Positions 36,898 through 46,097 of a stretch of DNA of 64,000 bases are shown one piece after another. The stretch covers positions 1-64,000 of the forward strand of contig JAFRXL010000005.1 in the NCBI GenBank assembly GCA_017441505.1, written 5' to 3'. Each line of letters starts with the position of its first letter. The first letter of the stretch is position 1. Made by a program: the position numbers and the translations under genes. Source of the stretch: Ruminococcus sp. (GTDB lineage: Bacteria > Bacillota > Clostridia > Oscillospirales > Ruminococcaceae). Below the pieces are notes generated by a model. The model made no database searches and was not told the DNA's origin. It saw nothing but the letters and a program-made list of their open reading frames with translations.

Positions 36898-37580
36898 TGA
36901 AAGTTTTGTTAGCACTTATATTTGCTGCTGCAAGCGGATATTTTTTAGGAAGTCTGAATTCTTCTATCATTTCAGTAAGACTGCTCAAAGGCAAGGATAT
37001 AAGGACTATGGGCAGCCATAATGCCGGTCTTACGAATACTTTACGCTGTGCAGGAAGTACGTGTGCAGCGATAACTCTTGCAGGTGACCTTCTGAAAGGG
37101 ATCATCGCTGTAACGATGTCAAGAGGATTCTGTAATCTGATAAACGCAGGTATAGGCTCAGGCAATGATACTCACTACATAGGTTATATTGCAGGATTTT
37201 TTGCAATAATAGGACATATCTATCCTATCTATTACGGATTTAAAGGCGGAAAAGGAGTTCTGGTCGCAGCATCAACATTCCTTGCAGTTAATCCAAAGGT
37301 ATTCATAGCCTGTATAACTATATTCATAGTTGTGCTTGCATTATCAAAATATGTATCGCTGGCATCGATAATAAGCTGTTCATATGTACCTCTGGCAACT
37401 CTGCTCATGTCGCTGATAGTTGAGCAGAATTCATTCGGCAGGAGCTTTTTGTACATGATGCTCACATTGCCGATGATGGGAATGGTAATATGGATGCACC
37501 GTACAAATATCGTAAGATTAAAGAACGGAACTGAAAATAAATTCAAATTCAAGAGTAAGGACGTACCTGAAGAGACGTAA
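36897..37580 (+). CDS. plsY: Glycerol-3-phosphate acyltransferase PlsY
   Basis: 227 residues, integral membrane with about five helices. Family loops: GYFLGSLNSS near the N-terminus, RTMGSHNAGLTNTLR, and IYYGFKGGKGVL. Uses acyl-phosphate made by PlsX (encoded at 6657) to acylate sn-glycerol-3-phosphate, the first step of phospholipid synthesis. Starts at ATG 36897, overlapping der. gpsA, supplying the substrate, follows 29 bases later. Confidence 0.96.
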   Translation: MKVLLALIFAAASGYFLGSLNSSIISVRLLKGKDIRTMGSHNAGLTNTLRCAGSTCAAITLAGDLLKGIIAVTMSRGFCNLINAGIGSGNDTHYIGYIAGFFAIIGHIYPIYYGFKGGKGVLVAASTFLAVNPKVFIACITIFIVVLALSKYVSLASIISCSYVPLATLLMSLIVEQNSFGRSFLYMMLTLPMMGMVIWMHRTNIVRLKNGTENKFKFKSKDVPEET

Positions 37581-37609
37581 TTATTTTTTATCGGAGGGAG
37601 AGAGAATTT

Positions 37610-38602
37610 ATGGCAAAGATCGTTATACTTGGTTCAGGAGGCTTTGGTCTCAGTCTGGCAATAATGGCGGAGCACTGTGGAAAACACAATGTAACTGTAT
37701 GGTCAAAATTTCAGTCTGAGATAGATGAAATAAGAAAACACGGTGAGCATATACAGAAACTTCCTGGAGTGCCGATTTCAGAAAGCATCGTACTTACAAG
37801 TGATATTTCATGTATCAAAGGCTGTGATATGGTAATTTTTGGCATACCTTCTTCATTTGTGAGAAACGTAGCTAAAGAGGCAGCTCCATATATAACCGAA
37901 AATATGGTCATACTCAATACAGGCAAGGGTCTTGAAGAAGGCAGTCTGAAAACATTGAGCGAGGTCATAAGTGAGGAAATAAAGAATGATAAGCTTGTAG
38001 TACTTTCCGGTCCTTCTCATGCAGAAGAAGTTGCAAGATGTATTCCGACAACAGTCGTTGCTGCATCAGATAATCACGAAGCAGCTGAGTATGTTCAGAG
38101 AGAGCTTGGCAAGGATTATCTCAGGATTTATCTCAATGACGATGTTAAGGGCTGCGAGCTCGGCGGAGCACTTAAAAATATCATCGCACTTTGTGTGGGA
38201 ATATGTGACGGTCTTGGCTACGGCGACAATACAAAAGCTGCCCTCATGACCAGAGGTATCCACGAGATAGCAAGACTCGGAAAAGCTGCCGGTGCTGACC
38301 CTGTAACATTCAGCGGACTTACAGGAATAGGCGACCTTATAGTTACTTGTACAAGTATGCACAGCAGAAACCGCCGTGCAGGTATACTTATCGGTCAGGG
38401 AGTTTCTCCTGAGGAGGCTGTAAAGAGAGTCGGAACAGTAGAGGGATATTTCTGCTGTAAGGCAGCATATGATCTCGCACAGAAGCTCGGAGTGGAAATG
38501 CCTATAACAGAGCAGTTAAATGAAGTATTATTCAAAGGCGGAGATGTAAGAAGAGCTCTTGGAGCACTTATGAATCGTCCGCAGGTTTACGAAGAAGTAT
38601 AA
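37610..38602 (+). CDS. gpsA: NAD(P)H-dependent glycerol-3-phosphate dehydrogenase
   Basis: 330 residues. N-terminal Rossmann fold GSGGFGLSLAIMA; NTGKGLEEG and SGPSHAEEVA; the conserved catalytic Lys region VKGCELGGALKNIIAL; and GLGYGDNTKAALMTRG. Makes sn-glycerol-3-phosphate for membrane lipids. CGGAGGGAG precedes the ATG. Order der-plsY-gpsA is typical of Clostridia. Confidence 0.97.
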   Translation: MAKIVILGSGGFGLSLAIMAEHCGKHNVTVWSKFQSEIDEIRKHGEHIQKLPGVPISESIVLTSDISCIKGCDMVIFGIPSSFVRNVAKEAAPYITENMVILNTGKGLEEGSLKTLSEVISEEIKNDKLVVLSGPSHAEEVARCIPTTVVAASDNHEAAEYVQRELGKDYLRIYLNDDVKGCELGGALKNIIALCVGICDGLGYGDNTKAALMTRGIHEIARLGKAAGADPVTFSGLTGIGDLIVTCTSMHSRNRRAGILIGQGVSPEEAVKRVGTVEGYFCCKAAYDLAQKLGVEMPITEQLNEVLFKGGDVRRALGALMNRPQVYEEV

Positions 38603-38630
38603 TAAATAACATTTTTCGAGGTGAATTATA

Positions 38631-40169
38631 ATGGCAGAGATACGTGAGTACAGAGGTCATATCCGTAACTGGAGGGAGCTCTGTAATGAACTTGGAGCAG
38701 ACAGCAGTCTTGAACGTGAAAAGAGAGAGCTGGAGATACTGAAAAAAGGTTACGAAAAATGGGGACATGATATAGCAGATCATATCTATGGAATGTTTGC
38801 ATTTTCAGTTTGGGACGAAGCTGAACAGGAATTGTTCTGTGTGCGTGACCAGTTCGGTACAAAGCCTTTCTACTACTATCAGACAGCAGACGGCAGATTA
38901 CTGTGCGGAACTATGATACGTGACATAATGGCTCAGGACGGATTTGTGAAAGAGCTTAATAAGGATATGCTCCAGATATATATGACTCTGACATATGTTG
39001 CCGGCGAAGATACATTTTTCAAAGGTCTGAAAAAGCTCATGCCCGGACATTGGCTCTCGTTCAAGAACGGAAAGCTGGAAATACACCGTTACTGGACTCC
39101 CGAATTCAAGCCGGACAGAAGCAAGTCGCTTGAAGAATATGCAGATGAGATACATGAAACTCTCAGGCATATAATGACAGAGGTCAAGGAGGACGGCGAA
39201 GTTGCTGAGTCGTTCCTTTCCGGCGGAGTTGATTCCTCATACGTACTTGCAATGAGCGATGCAAAGAGAGCTGATTCATGCGGTTATGACGAGGAGCGTT
39301 TTGACGAGTCAAGAGTAGCTGCAAAGACTGCTGAACTTCTCAAAGTTGAACACTCTGTTGCTAATATCCAGCCTAAGGACTTCTTCGATATAGTTCCATA
39401 CGTTATGTATAATATGGAGCAGCCTTTAGGTGACGCATCAGCTATAGTATTCACACTCGGATGCCTTGCAACTGCAAAGCACACTAAATTATGCTATTCC
39501 GGAGAGGGAGCAGATGAGTTCTTCGGAGGATATAATATGTACCGTAATGCAGAGCGTTATGGTGAGAATCTAAAGACTTTCTATGTCGGAAATACCAACA
39601 TAATGAAAGAGGAAGAGAAGCAGCGTATATTGAAGCATTATGATCCGGATGTGCTTCCTATAAATCTTGTGAAGTATATCTATGACGAGACTGAGGGACT
39701 TGATCCGCTTACAAAAATGTCTGATGTTGATATACAGATATGGCTCGAAGGCGACATTTATCTCAATGTCGATAAGATGAGTACCGCTGCCGGTCTGGAG
39801 ATAAGAATGCCTCTTACCGACCGCAGAATATTCGATATTGCGTCACGTATGCCGTCTGAGTATAAAGTCAACGAGGAGCAGAATAAGGTCGCATTCAGAA
39901 CTGCGGCAGCAAAAGTGCTCCCTGACGAAATAGCGTTCCGTAAGAAACTCGGCTTTATAGTTCCCATAAGGATATGGCTTGCTGACGAGCGTTATAATGC
40001 AGATGTAAGGGAGAAATTCCACAGCGAAATGGCTGCCGAATTCTTTGACCTCGACGAGATAAATGCTATTTACGACGAGTATGTCGGCGGCAACTCCGAT
40101 AATTGGAGAAAGATATGGACTATCTATACCTTCCTTGTATGGTATGAGGAATACTTTGTAAAGAGATAA
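38631..40169 (+). CDS. Asparagine synthetase B-like protein missing the N-terminal glutaminase Cys
   Basis: 512 residues, against about 610 for complete AsnB homologues of this kind. The synthetase half is intact: PP-loop FLSGGVDSSYVLA, CYSGEGADEFFGGY and KMSTAAGLEIRMPL. The amidotransferase half starts at the FNGEIYN-equivalent (YRGHIRNWREL), so the first 60-75 residues, including Cys1 and its strand, are absent. The upstream 28 bases to gpsA leave no room for them. Without Cys1 the protein cannot use glutamine by the normal mechanism; it may use ammonia or adenylate another substrate. The rest of the glutaminase fold (VRDQFGTKPFYY) remains. A similar short form may be widespread in Clostridia. 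Confidence 0.88.
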   Translation: MAEIREYRGHIRNWRELCNELGADSSLEREKRELEILKKGYEKWGHDIADHIYGMFAFSVWDEAEQELFCVRDQFGTKPFYYYQTADGRLLCGTMIRDIMAQDGFVKELNKDMLQIYMTLTYVAGEDTFFKGLKKLMPGHWLSFKNGKLEIHRYWTPEFKPDRSKSLEEYADEIHETLRHIMTEVKEDGEVAESFLSGGVDSSYVLAMSDAKRADSCGYDEERFDESRVAAKTAELLKVEHSVANIQPKDFFDIVPYVMYNMEQPLGDASAIVFTLGCLATAKHTKLCYSGEGADEFFGGYNMYRNAERYGENLKTFYVGNTNIMKEEEKQRILKHYDPDVLPINLVKYIYDETEGLDPLTKMSDVDIQIWLEGDIYLNVDKMSTAAGLEIRMPLTDRRIFDIASRMPSEYKVNEEQNKVAFRTAAAKVLPDEIAFRKKLGFIVPIRIWLADERYNADVREKFHSEMAAEFFDLDEINAIYDEYVGGNSDNWRKIWTIYTFLVWYEEYFVKR

Positions 40170-40171
40170 TA

Positions 40172-40203
40172 AAAACTGGCATCGAAAAATCGGTGCCAGT
40201 TTT
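40172..40203. terminator. Bidirectional terminator between the asnB-like gene and sigE
   Basis: AAAACTGGCA-TCG / CGG-TGCCAGTTTT around an AAAAAT loop; T-rich on both strands, placed between convergent genes. Confidence 0.9.
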
Positions 40204-40207
40204 ATTA

Positions 40208-40906
40208 TTATGTTATACTTTCGATCTTTACCCTCAACTTTTTGATTATTTTCTTTTCAAGGCGAGAGATATAGGATTGGGATATACCTATCATATCGGC
40301 AACTTCCTTCTGAGTTTTTTCTTTTCCGGTCACGAGACCGAAACGCATCTCCATTATTTCACGTTCACGCTCGCCAAGACCTGCAACAGCATCCCTGAGT
40401 ATTTCACGTTCTGCTTCTGTCTCGATACCTTTGTTTACAACGTCCTCATCCGTACCGAGCACATCGGACAGAAGCAGCTCATTGCCGTCGTAATCGACGT
40501 TCAGCGGTTCATCTATTGAAAGGTCATTGCGGTATTGTGAGGACTTCCTCAGGAACATAAGTATCTCGTTTTCAATGCACCTTGAAGCATATGTGGCGAG
40601 TTTGATATTTTTAGTGGGACAGAAAGTATTTACAGCTTTTATAAGTCCGATAGTACCAATTGAAACGAGGTCTTCGAGTCCGATACCTGTGGACTCGAAT
40701 TTTTTTGCTATATATACGACAAGTCTGAGATTATGCACTATAAGTGTATTTCTTGCATCAGGGTCGTTATTGGTAAGACCGATAAAAACAGAGGTTTCCT
40801 CCTGTTTTGTAAGCGGCGGAGGAAGAGTGTCAGCACCGTTGACATAGTAAACTTTACCTTTAAAAATGCTTAAAAGTTTTGAGATAAAAGATTTTTTTGA
40901 TTTCAT
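40208..40906 (-). CDS. sigE: Sporulation sigma factor SigE
   Basis: 232 residues of a sigma-70 family factor: an N-terminal pro-sequence-like stretch ([18 protein letters not shown]) that SpoIIGA would cut, region 2 with [17 protein letters not shown] and [16 protein letters not shown], and region 4 with ERILRD-like and [17 protein letters not shown]. It follows spoIIGA with a 25-base gap. SigE runs mother-cell gene expression in early sporulation. AAAGGAG precedes the ATG. Confidence 0.95.
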   Translation of the reverse strand: MKSKKSFISKLLSIFKGKVYYVNGADTLPPPLTKQEETSVFIGLTNNDPDARNTLIVHNLRLVVYIAKKFESTGIGLEDLVSIGTIGLIKAVNTFCPTKNIKLATYASRCIENEILMFLRKSSQYRNDLSIDEPLNVDYDGNELLLSDVLGTDEDVVNKGIETEAEREILRDAVAGLGEREREIMEMRFGLVTGKEKTQKEVADMIGISQSYISRLEKKIIKKLRVKIESIT

Positions 40907-40931
40907 ATGTATTCTCCTTTACTTTATCTTC

Positions 40932-41738
40932 TTATAGAGCTGAGTATAGTAATTTAGGGTTGAAAATCGCCTTTCCGGAGCTTTCTGCGATACCTATAAG
41001 AGCTTTTACAGCTTTTGTTTCACCGCTTGTACAGTTTGAGATCGTGACCATATCAGGGCGGAAAACCGGTATAACACTTTCGCCGGATATAGTGCAGTAA
41101 GGTATCATTCTGAATCCATCAGGGATATTATTATCGTCATAAGAAAAGGGGATAGAATCACATATTATAACAGGGTCGCCGGAGAAAAAATCAGTCAGAC
41201 AGTTGCCGGTGTCGGCAAGTCCGGCAATTTCAAGATGCTTGCCTTTAAATTTTATTGTTACACGGAATGAGTCCGAGCAGTTTACGACAGGGGAGAATCT
41301 TTTTACAAGATAAACTCCGAAATAGAGAAGAGCAGTAGTAACTATAAGGACAAGCAAAGAAAAGTCCACATAGAAAAAAGAGTTTTCAGTATGTATAAAT
41401 TCCGGACTGAGCCATGAGTCCACCGCACAAACTACACCTGCAAGAATGAAATTTGATGTGAAAAATGCGACAGTATTTTTGATAAATCTGTTCCAGCCGA
41501 AGAAACCGAATGCGATAAGGACAATTGTAAAAGCAGCAGCAACTTTAATGCTTGTGACCGCAAAAGAATTTAGGCTCGGACAAAGTATGAGCAGTGAGAA
41601 AAAGCTTCCGTATACCGAGGCGATCATGCAGCGTTTTGTAGTCATATGAGAGCTTGTGATGCCGGAAGTAATTTTCAGTAGAAAGAAATTTACATAAATA
41701 TTAAGGATAATAAGCACATCCACATAAATAGTCTGCAT
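40932..41738 (-). CDS. spoIIGA: Sporulation sigma-E processing peptidase SpoIIGA
   Basis: 268 residues. Five N-terminal membrane helices (starting MQTIYVDVLIILNIYVNFF) and a C-terminal aspartic-protease-like domain whose active site GLADTGNCLTDFFSGDPV has DTGN intact. SpoIIGA cleaves pro-SigE at the asymmetric septum. The start is ATG 41738 with GGAGGT (minus strand, just upstream); the frame continues from TTG 41753, which lies within that ribosome site. A perfect TATAAT is on the minus strand at 41768-41773, but no matching -35 was found. Confidence 0.92.
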   Translation of the reverse strand: MQTIYVDVLIILNIYVNFFLLKITSGITSSHMTTKRCMIASVYGSFFSLLILCPSLNSFAVTSIKVAAAFTIVLIAFGFFGWNRFIKNTVAFFTSNFILAGVVCAVDSWLSPEFIHTENSFFYVDFSLLVLIVTTALLYFGVYLVKRFSPVVNCSDSFRVTIKFKGKHLEIAGLADTGNCLTDFFSGDPVIICDSIPFSYDDNNIPDGFRMIPYCTISGESVIPVFRPDMVTISNCTSGETKAVKALIGIAESSGKAIFNPKLLYSAL

Positions 41739-41810
41739 GATGCACCTCCGCAATGCTTTCTGATAATATTATAATGCATTGAAGATGCGAATTATGTCAT
41801 TATGAGGGCA

Positions 41811-41844
41811 TAAAAATTACCGCCGGATATGTTTATCCGACGGT
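41811..41844 (-). terminator. Terminator after the 54-residue protein gene
   Basis: Inverted repeat ACCGTCGGATA / TATCCGGCGGT (one mismatch; minus-strand reading) followed by AATTTTTA on the minus strand. Confidence 0.8.
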
Positions 41845-41853
41845 ATTTCATTT

Positions 41854-42018
41854 TTACATTAAAATCGGGGCAAGAGCACTTAAAACCATTAAAAGTGCCA
41901 GCAAAATCATTCCTATTCGAAGAATCATTTTTTTATTGTCCTTTGCAGGAGCTTTTGACGGAGGAACTGTATTATTTGCTGGTTTTACAGTTCTGTTTTT
42001 CTTTTTTTTCTGAGCCAT
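41854..42018 (-). CDS. Small single-helix membrane protein, 54 residues
   Basis: Starts MAQKKKKNRTVKP after a GAGAGGTG ribosome site, then a flexible Pro/Ala/Lys part and one strongly hydrophobic segment (residues 31-54, MILRIGMILLALLMVLSALA plus PILM). A basic cytoplasmic head and a C-terminal membrane anchor are likely. It lies 13 bases after the helicase gene on the same strand and before a terminator, so the two are probably one transcript. Function unknown. Confidence 0.75.
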   Translation of the reverse strand: MAQKKKKNRTVKPANNTVPPSKAPAKDNKKMILRIGMILLALLMVLSALAPILM

Positions 42019-42031
42019 TGAATATCACCTC

Positions 42032-43753
42032 TCAATGTCTTTTTTTAGTACGTTTTTTGCGGTCTGGGATATAATCTGTGAAAACATCGGCACGGCTTCT
42101 TCCGCCGTAAGCCTTATGTTTTCTGTCGAACTTTGGTTTATCGTTTCTGCGTGAAGACCTGTTTTTAGAAGGGATGTCAGTACCCTTCCACTGCTTGACT
42201 TCAACCTGATGTCCGTTTATTCTGATAGAATTTGTGCTGTCGATAATGTAATCAAGTTCAGTTTCCGGAACTTCAACAGTCGTATGCTCATCATAAATAT
42301 CTATCTTGCCGAAATCACGTCCGGACATTCCCGTAGCATCAACAAGAGCACCGAGAATGAAGTTCGGAGCGATACGTTTGCTTCTGCCGATACTTATATC
42401 GACCTTGACCGTTTTGGAGCCGTTGCGTCTGCCTTTTTTGAGCGGTTTAGCATCGAATTCAGGAAGCCGTTCAATATCCGACTGCAACACGCTGTTTATT
42501 ACACGGGCAGCAGCTTCACGGTAGTCAATACCTTTAGCAGCAAGCTTATCAAGAACGTCATAAGCGAAGTGACTTGCTTCTGAGCCAGCAATTTTATTGA
42601 CGAAGGCTTCCTGTTTCATGGATATTATATCGGATTTATCAGGCAGCGGAAGCTCACGTATTTCAGCGTGAGTAAACTTTTCTATAGCGTGAAGGTCGGC
42701 AAGCTGTCTTCTTCCGGTTATGAGTGTGTAAGCTGCACCAGCCATTCCGGCTCTTCCTGTACGTCCAATACGGTGTATGTAGTATTCATTATCCTGTGGC
42801 AGGTCATAATTGAATACCGCATCCACACCGCTGACATCTATACCTCTTGCAGCAACATCAGTAGCTACGAGTATCTCCGTAGTCTTATTTTTGAAGCTGT
42901 TCATTACCTGAGTTCGCTGCATCTGCTTCATATCACCGTGAAGACCTGCGGCTTTTATGTCAGATTTAATGAGTTCCTGAGTTAGCTGATCGACCATTGC
43001 TTTTGTGTTGCAGAATACCATTGCGGATGACGGGGAGTATGCAGCAAGCAAAAGTTTGAGTGCGTCTGTTTTTCTTCCCATTGCAACTTCAAAATAGAAC
43101 TGCTCGATAAGTTCAACAGTACGCTGAGATGACTTGATCTTGACCTTTACCGGATCATTCTGATATTTCTGAGTTATAGACATTATCTCTGACGGCATAG
43201 TAGCTGAGAAGAGAACTGTCTGTCTCTCAGCAGGGACATCCGCAAGTATAGATTCTATATCTTCTCTGAATCCCATGTTGAGCATCTCATCAGCTTCATC
43301 GAGTATAACGGTTCTTATTTTTTCAAGTTTAAGAGTACGTCTTCTGATGTGGTCCATTACTCTTCCGGGAGTTCCGATAACTATGTTTGCTCCACGTCTG
43401 AGCTCAGATATTTGCTTATCCATACTTGCACCGCCGTAAACAGCACATGTGCGGACTCCTTCTTTGTATTTGGCGAATTTGCGTATTTCTCCGGCAGCCT
43501 GCATAGCAAGCTCACGGGTAGGGCACAGGATGAGTACAGCAGCATTTTTACGGTCTGTAGGTGCAATGCTTTCAACGGCAGGTATTCCGAAAGCAGCAGT
43601 TTTACCGGTACCTGTGTTTGAAAGTCCGACAACGTCTCTTCCTTCAAGAAGAAGAGGTATACTCTTTTCCTGTATTTCTGTCATTTCCTGAAATCCGAGC
43701 TCCTCTGCGGCACGGATCAGTTCCTGTGATAAGTTCAGTTCATTGAATCGCAT
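42032..43753 (-). CDS. DEAD-box RNA helicase (DbpA/CshA-like)
   Basis: 573 residues. Helicase core (about 1-370): Q motif, Walker A SNTGTGKTAA, PTRELA, GTPGRV, DEAD as ILDEADEMLNMGF, SAT, and VATDVAARGIDV with HRIGRTGRAG. The C-terminus has a DbpA-type RNA-recognition fold (about 470-535, ending NGHQVEVKQWK) and a basic Arg/Lys tail. Likely unwinds rRNA or mRNA duplexes, for example in ribosome assembly or cold adaptation. Promoter and operator-like palindrome are described separately. Confidence 0.95.
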   Translation of the reverse strand: MRFNELNLSQELIRAAEELGFQEMTEIQEKSIPLLLEGRDVVGLSNTGTGKTAAFGIPAVESIAPTDRKNAAVLILCPTRELAMQAAGEIRKFAKYKEGVRTCAVYGGASMDKQISELRRGANIVIGTPGRVMDHIRRRTLKLEKIRTVILDEADEMLNMGFREDIESILADVPAERQTVLFSATMPSEIMSITQKYQNDPVKVKIKSSQRTVELIEQFYFEVAMGRKTDALKLLLAAYSPSSAMVFCNTKAMVDQLTQELIKSDIKAAGLHGDMKQMQRTQVMNSFKNKTTEILVATDVAARGIDVSGVDAVFNYDLPQDNEYYIHRIGRTGRAGMAGAAYTLITGRRQLADLHAIEKFTHAEIRELPLPDKSDIISMKQEAFVNKIAGSEASHFAYDVLDKLAAKGIDYREAAARVINSVLQSDIERLPEFDAKPLKKGRRNGSKTVKVDISIGRSKRIAPNFILGALVDATGMSGRDFGKIDIYDEHTTVEVPETELDYIIDSTNSIRINGHQVEVKQWKGTDIPSKNRSSRRNDKPKFDRKHKAYGGRSRADVFTDYIPDRKKRTKKRH

Positions 43754-43812
43754 TATTTATCCTTTCTTGAAAATGAACATTTACATATAATTATTCTTTG
43801 ATACATCATATA

Positions 43813-43841
43813 ATTATACCATAAATCCGGATTTATTGCAA
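43813..43841 (-). promoter_or_regulatory. Promoter for the DEAD-box gene
   Basis: On the minus strand TTGCAA (43841-43836), 17-base spacer, TATAAT (43818-43813). The transcript would start about 60 bases before the gene. Confidence 0.75.
43821..43836. promoter_or_regulatory. 16-base perfect palindrome in the promoter spacer (candidate operator)
   Basis: ATAAATCCGGATTTAT reads identically on both strands and fills the space between the -35 and -10 of the helicase promoter, a classic position for a repressor or spacer-twisting regulator. Confidence 0.5.
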
Positions 43842-43900
43842 GTGAAAAATTGCTAATAAGATAACATAAAATTGTATTGCATCATATCAGATATGGAAGC

Positions 43901-43929
43901 TTGATTTTTTCGGTAATATATGTTATAAT
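43901..43929 (+). promoter_or_regulatory. Promoter for the folate gene cluster
   Basis: TTGATT at 43901-43906, 17-base spacer, TATAAT at 43924-43929. Diverges from the helicase promoter. Confidence 0.75.
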
Positions 43930-43970
43930 AAAATACAAATTTATAAGTATGGTCACTAAGAGGAATAATA

Positions 43971-44456
43971 ATGAAACTTGAGCTTGCGAACAAGATAATA
44001 AAGAATGAGCGTTATCGTCGGCTTTTAGATGAATTGAGGGAACTGGAGCAGGACAGGATATTTTGCAGACATGATCTTGAGCATTTTATGAACGTTGCAA
44101 GAATAGCCATGATAATGTGCTCGGAACAAGGTGCAGAAGCTGAGCCTGATATTATATATTCAGCGGCACTTCTTCACGATATAGGCAGAGTTGAGGAGTA
44201 TAAAACGGGAGTTCCGCATGATATTTCCGGAGTAAAAATATCCTCTGAAATACTTGACGATATTGGCTGTGAGAGCTTGAAAAAAGAATGCATATTAAAA
44301 TTGATAGCTTCACATCATTGCGTTTCGGATGATAAAACTGTTATAGAAGAAATATTCTACAGAGCTGATAAAAAATCGAGATTATGCTTTGACTGCAAGG
44401 CTCAGAAAGAGTGTAAATGGTCTGACGAAAAAAGGAATAATGAGATAGGAGTATGA
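43971..44456 (+). CDS. HD-domain phosphohydrolase of the folate cluster
   Basis: 161 residues. HD superfamily ligands HDLEHFMNVARI and ALLHDIGRVEEY, then SHHCVSDDK. The C-terminal CFDCKAQKECKWS cysteine cluster may bind zinc. Genes like this occur in Clostridia next to folE, folP and folB/K and may act on a pterin or nucleotide phosphate; this is not established. AAGAGGAATAAT precedes the ATG. It overlaps the following frame at ATGA. Confidence 0.85.
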   Translation: MKLELANKIIKNERYRRLLDELRELEQDRIFCRHDLEHFMNVARIAMIMCSEQGAEAEPDIIYSAALLHDIGRVEEYKTGVPHDISGVKISSEILDDIGCESLKKECILKLIASHHCVSDDKTVIEEIFYRADKKSRLCFDCKAQKECKWSDEKRNNEIGV

Positions 44457-44458
44457 AT

Positions 44459-45271
44459 ATGAAAATAGGCAGCCGAGAATTTGATACACTTAATAACTGT
44501 TATGTAATGGGGATACTAAACGTTACACCTGATTCCTTTTCTGACGGCGGAAAATTTAATTCTTTGGATGCTGCCTTAAAGAGGACTGAGCAGATGATAA
44601 AAGAGGGTGTTGACATCCTTGATATTGGCGGAGAATCCACAAGACCCGGGTATACTAAAATAAGTGACGAAGAAGAGATAGAGCGTACAGCCGGTATCAT
44701 CGAAAAAATCAGGAGGAATTTTGACATTCCTGTATCTATAGATACATATAAATTTAAAGTAGCTGAGGCTGCAATAAAAGCTGGTGCTGACCTTATAAAT
44801 GATATATGGGGACTGAAATACGACTGCGGAGAAATGGCGAAGCTGATAGCTGAGAGCGGAGCAGCTTGCTGCCTTATGCATAACAGGGACAATACTGACT
44901 ATAACTCCTTCTTTGCTGACCTTATAAAAGATATGAAGTCGACTCTTTCTATAGCGGCATCAGCAGGGATAAAGAGCGATAAAATTATGATCGATCCGGG
45001 AGTAGGTTTCGGTAAGACCTATGAGAATAATCTTGAAGCAATAAAGAGAGTCGATGAATTCGGAGCAGAGCTTGGCTATCCGGTATTGCTTGGAACATCG
45101 AGAAAATCTGTTATCGGACTTACACTTGATATTCCGGCAAATGAGCGTGTTGAAGGTACGATAGCTACAACGGTCATAGGAGTAATGAAAGGCGTTTCAT
45201 TTGTCAGAGTTCATGATGTGAAAGAAAATGTACGGGCTATAAAAATGACACAGGCAGTAATGAGAGGATAA
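44459..45271 (+). CDS. folP: Dihydropteroate synthase
   Basis: 270 residues. Pterin-binding TIM barrel: GILNVTPDSFSDGGKFN, DIGGESTRPGY, INDIWG, and a C-terminal SRKS motif LGTSRKSVIG with RVHDV. Joins 6-hydroxymethyl-dihydropterin pyrophosphate to p-aminobenzoate and is the sulfonamide target. ATG 44459 has AGGAG at 44447-44451, 7 bases upstream; ATG 44453, inside the preceding stop, is too close. Confidence 0.96.
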   Translation: MKIGSREFDTLNNCYVMGILNVTPDSFSDGGKFNSLDAALKRTEQMIKEGVDILDIGGESTRPGYTKISDEEEIERTAGIIEKIRRNFDIPVSIDTYKFKVAEAAIKAGADLINDIWGLKYDCGEMAKLIAESGAACCLMHNRDNTDYNSFFADLIKDMKSTLSIAASAGIKSDKIMIDPGVGFGKTYENNLEAIKRVDEFGAELGYPVLLGTSRKSVIGLTLDIPANERVEGTIATTVIGVMKGVSFVRVHDVKENVRAIKMTQAVMRG

Positions 45272-45275
45272 AAAA

Positions 45276-46097
45276 ATGGACAGGATATGTATTGATGAGC
45301 TGAAAATATTTGCTCATCACGGAGTTTTTGAACACGAAAATATTAACGGTCAGAACTTTTATGTTAACGCAGTACTTTATGTTGAGACTGAAAAAGCCGG
45401 ACTGACTGATGAACTTGAATATTCAGTGGACTACGGCAGTGTATGCAAGCTTATCGGTGAGGTGCTGACTGCTAATACCTACAAGCTTATAGAAACTGCT
45501 GCACAGGAAGTTGCAGCAGCAATACTCAATAAATTTGAGCTTATAAAAGCAGTTGATATAGAGCTTAGAAAACCGGAAGCTCCGATACCAATGGACTTCG
45601 GTTCAGTTTCTGTTAAGATACATCGTGAATGGCACGAGGCACTTGTCGCAGTAGGTTCAAATATAGGTGACAGCAGAACTTATATATCAAATGCTGTAGA
45701 GGAGCTTAGTTCGAGCAGATATGTCAAGGATCTGAGCCTTTCAGAGCTTATCGTCACCAAACCGTATGGTTATACAGATCAGCCTGATTTTCTGAATGGA
45801 GCAGTAAAGCTGCGTACAATGCTCACTCCGCACGGTCTGCTTGATCTTCTTCATGAGATCGAAAATAAAGCTGACCGAAAAAGAGAGATACATTGGGGAC
45901 CAAGAACGCTTGATCTTGATATTATTTTCTATGATAATGAGGTCATAAACGAAAAGGAACTTATAGTGCCGCATATAGATATGCATAACCGGTATTTCGT
46001 GCTTAAACCAGCGTCTGAGCTGATGCCTGAATATGTACATCCTGTCTTAAAAAAGACAGTCAGACAGTTGTTAAAGGAACTTGAAAGCAATGATTAA
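45276..46097 (+). CDS. folB: Fused dihydroneopterin aldolase and HPPK
   Basis: 273 residues. Residues about 1-118 are FolB (dihydroneopterin aldolase; MDRICIDELKIFAHHGVFEHE, VDYGSVCKLIGE). Residues about 122-273 are FolK (HPPK; LVAVGSNIGD, KPYGYTDQPDFLNGAV, WGPRTLDLDIIFYD, PHIDMHNRYFVLKP). The fused enzyme forms and pyrophosphorylates 6-hydroxymethyl-dihydropterin. It follows folP and precedes folA. Confidence 0.95.
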   Translation: MDRICIDELKIFAHHGVFEHENINGQNFYVNAVLYVETEKAGLTDELEYSVDYGSVCKLIGEVLTANTYKLIETAAQEVAAAILNKFELIKAVDIELRKPEAPIPMDFGSVSVKIHREWHEALVAVGSNIGDSRTYISNAVEELSSSRYVKDLSLSELIVTKPYGYTDQPDFLNGAVKLRTMLTPHGLLDLLHEIENKADRKREIHWGPRTLDLDIIFYDNEVINEKELIVPHIDMHNRYFVLKPASELMPEYVHPVLKKTVRQLLKELESND

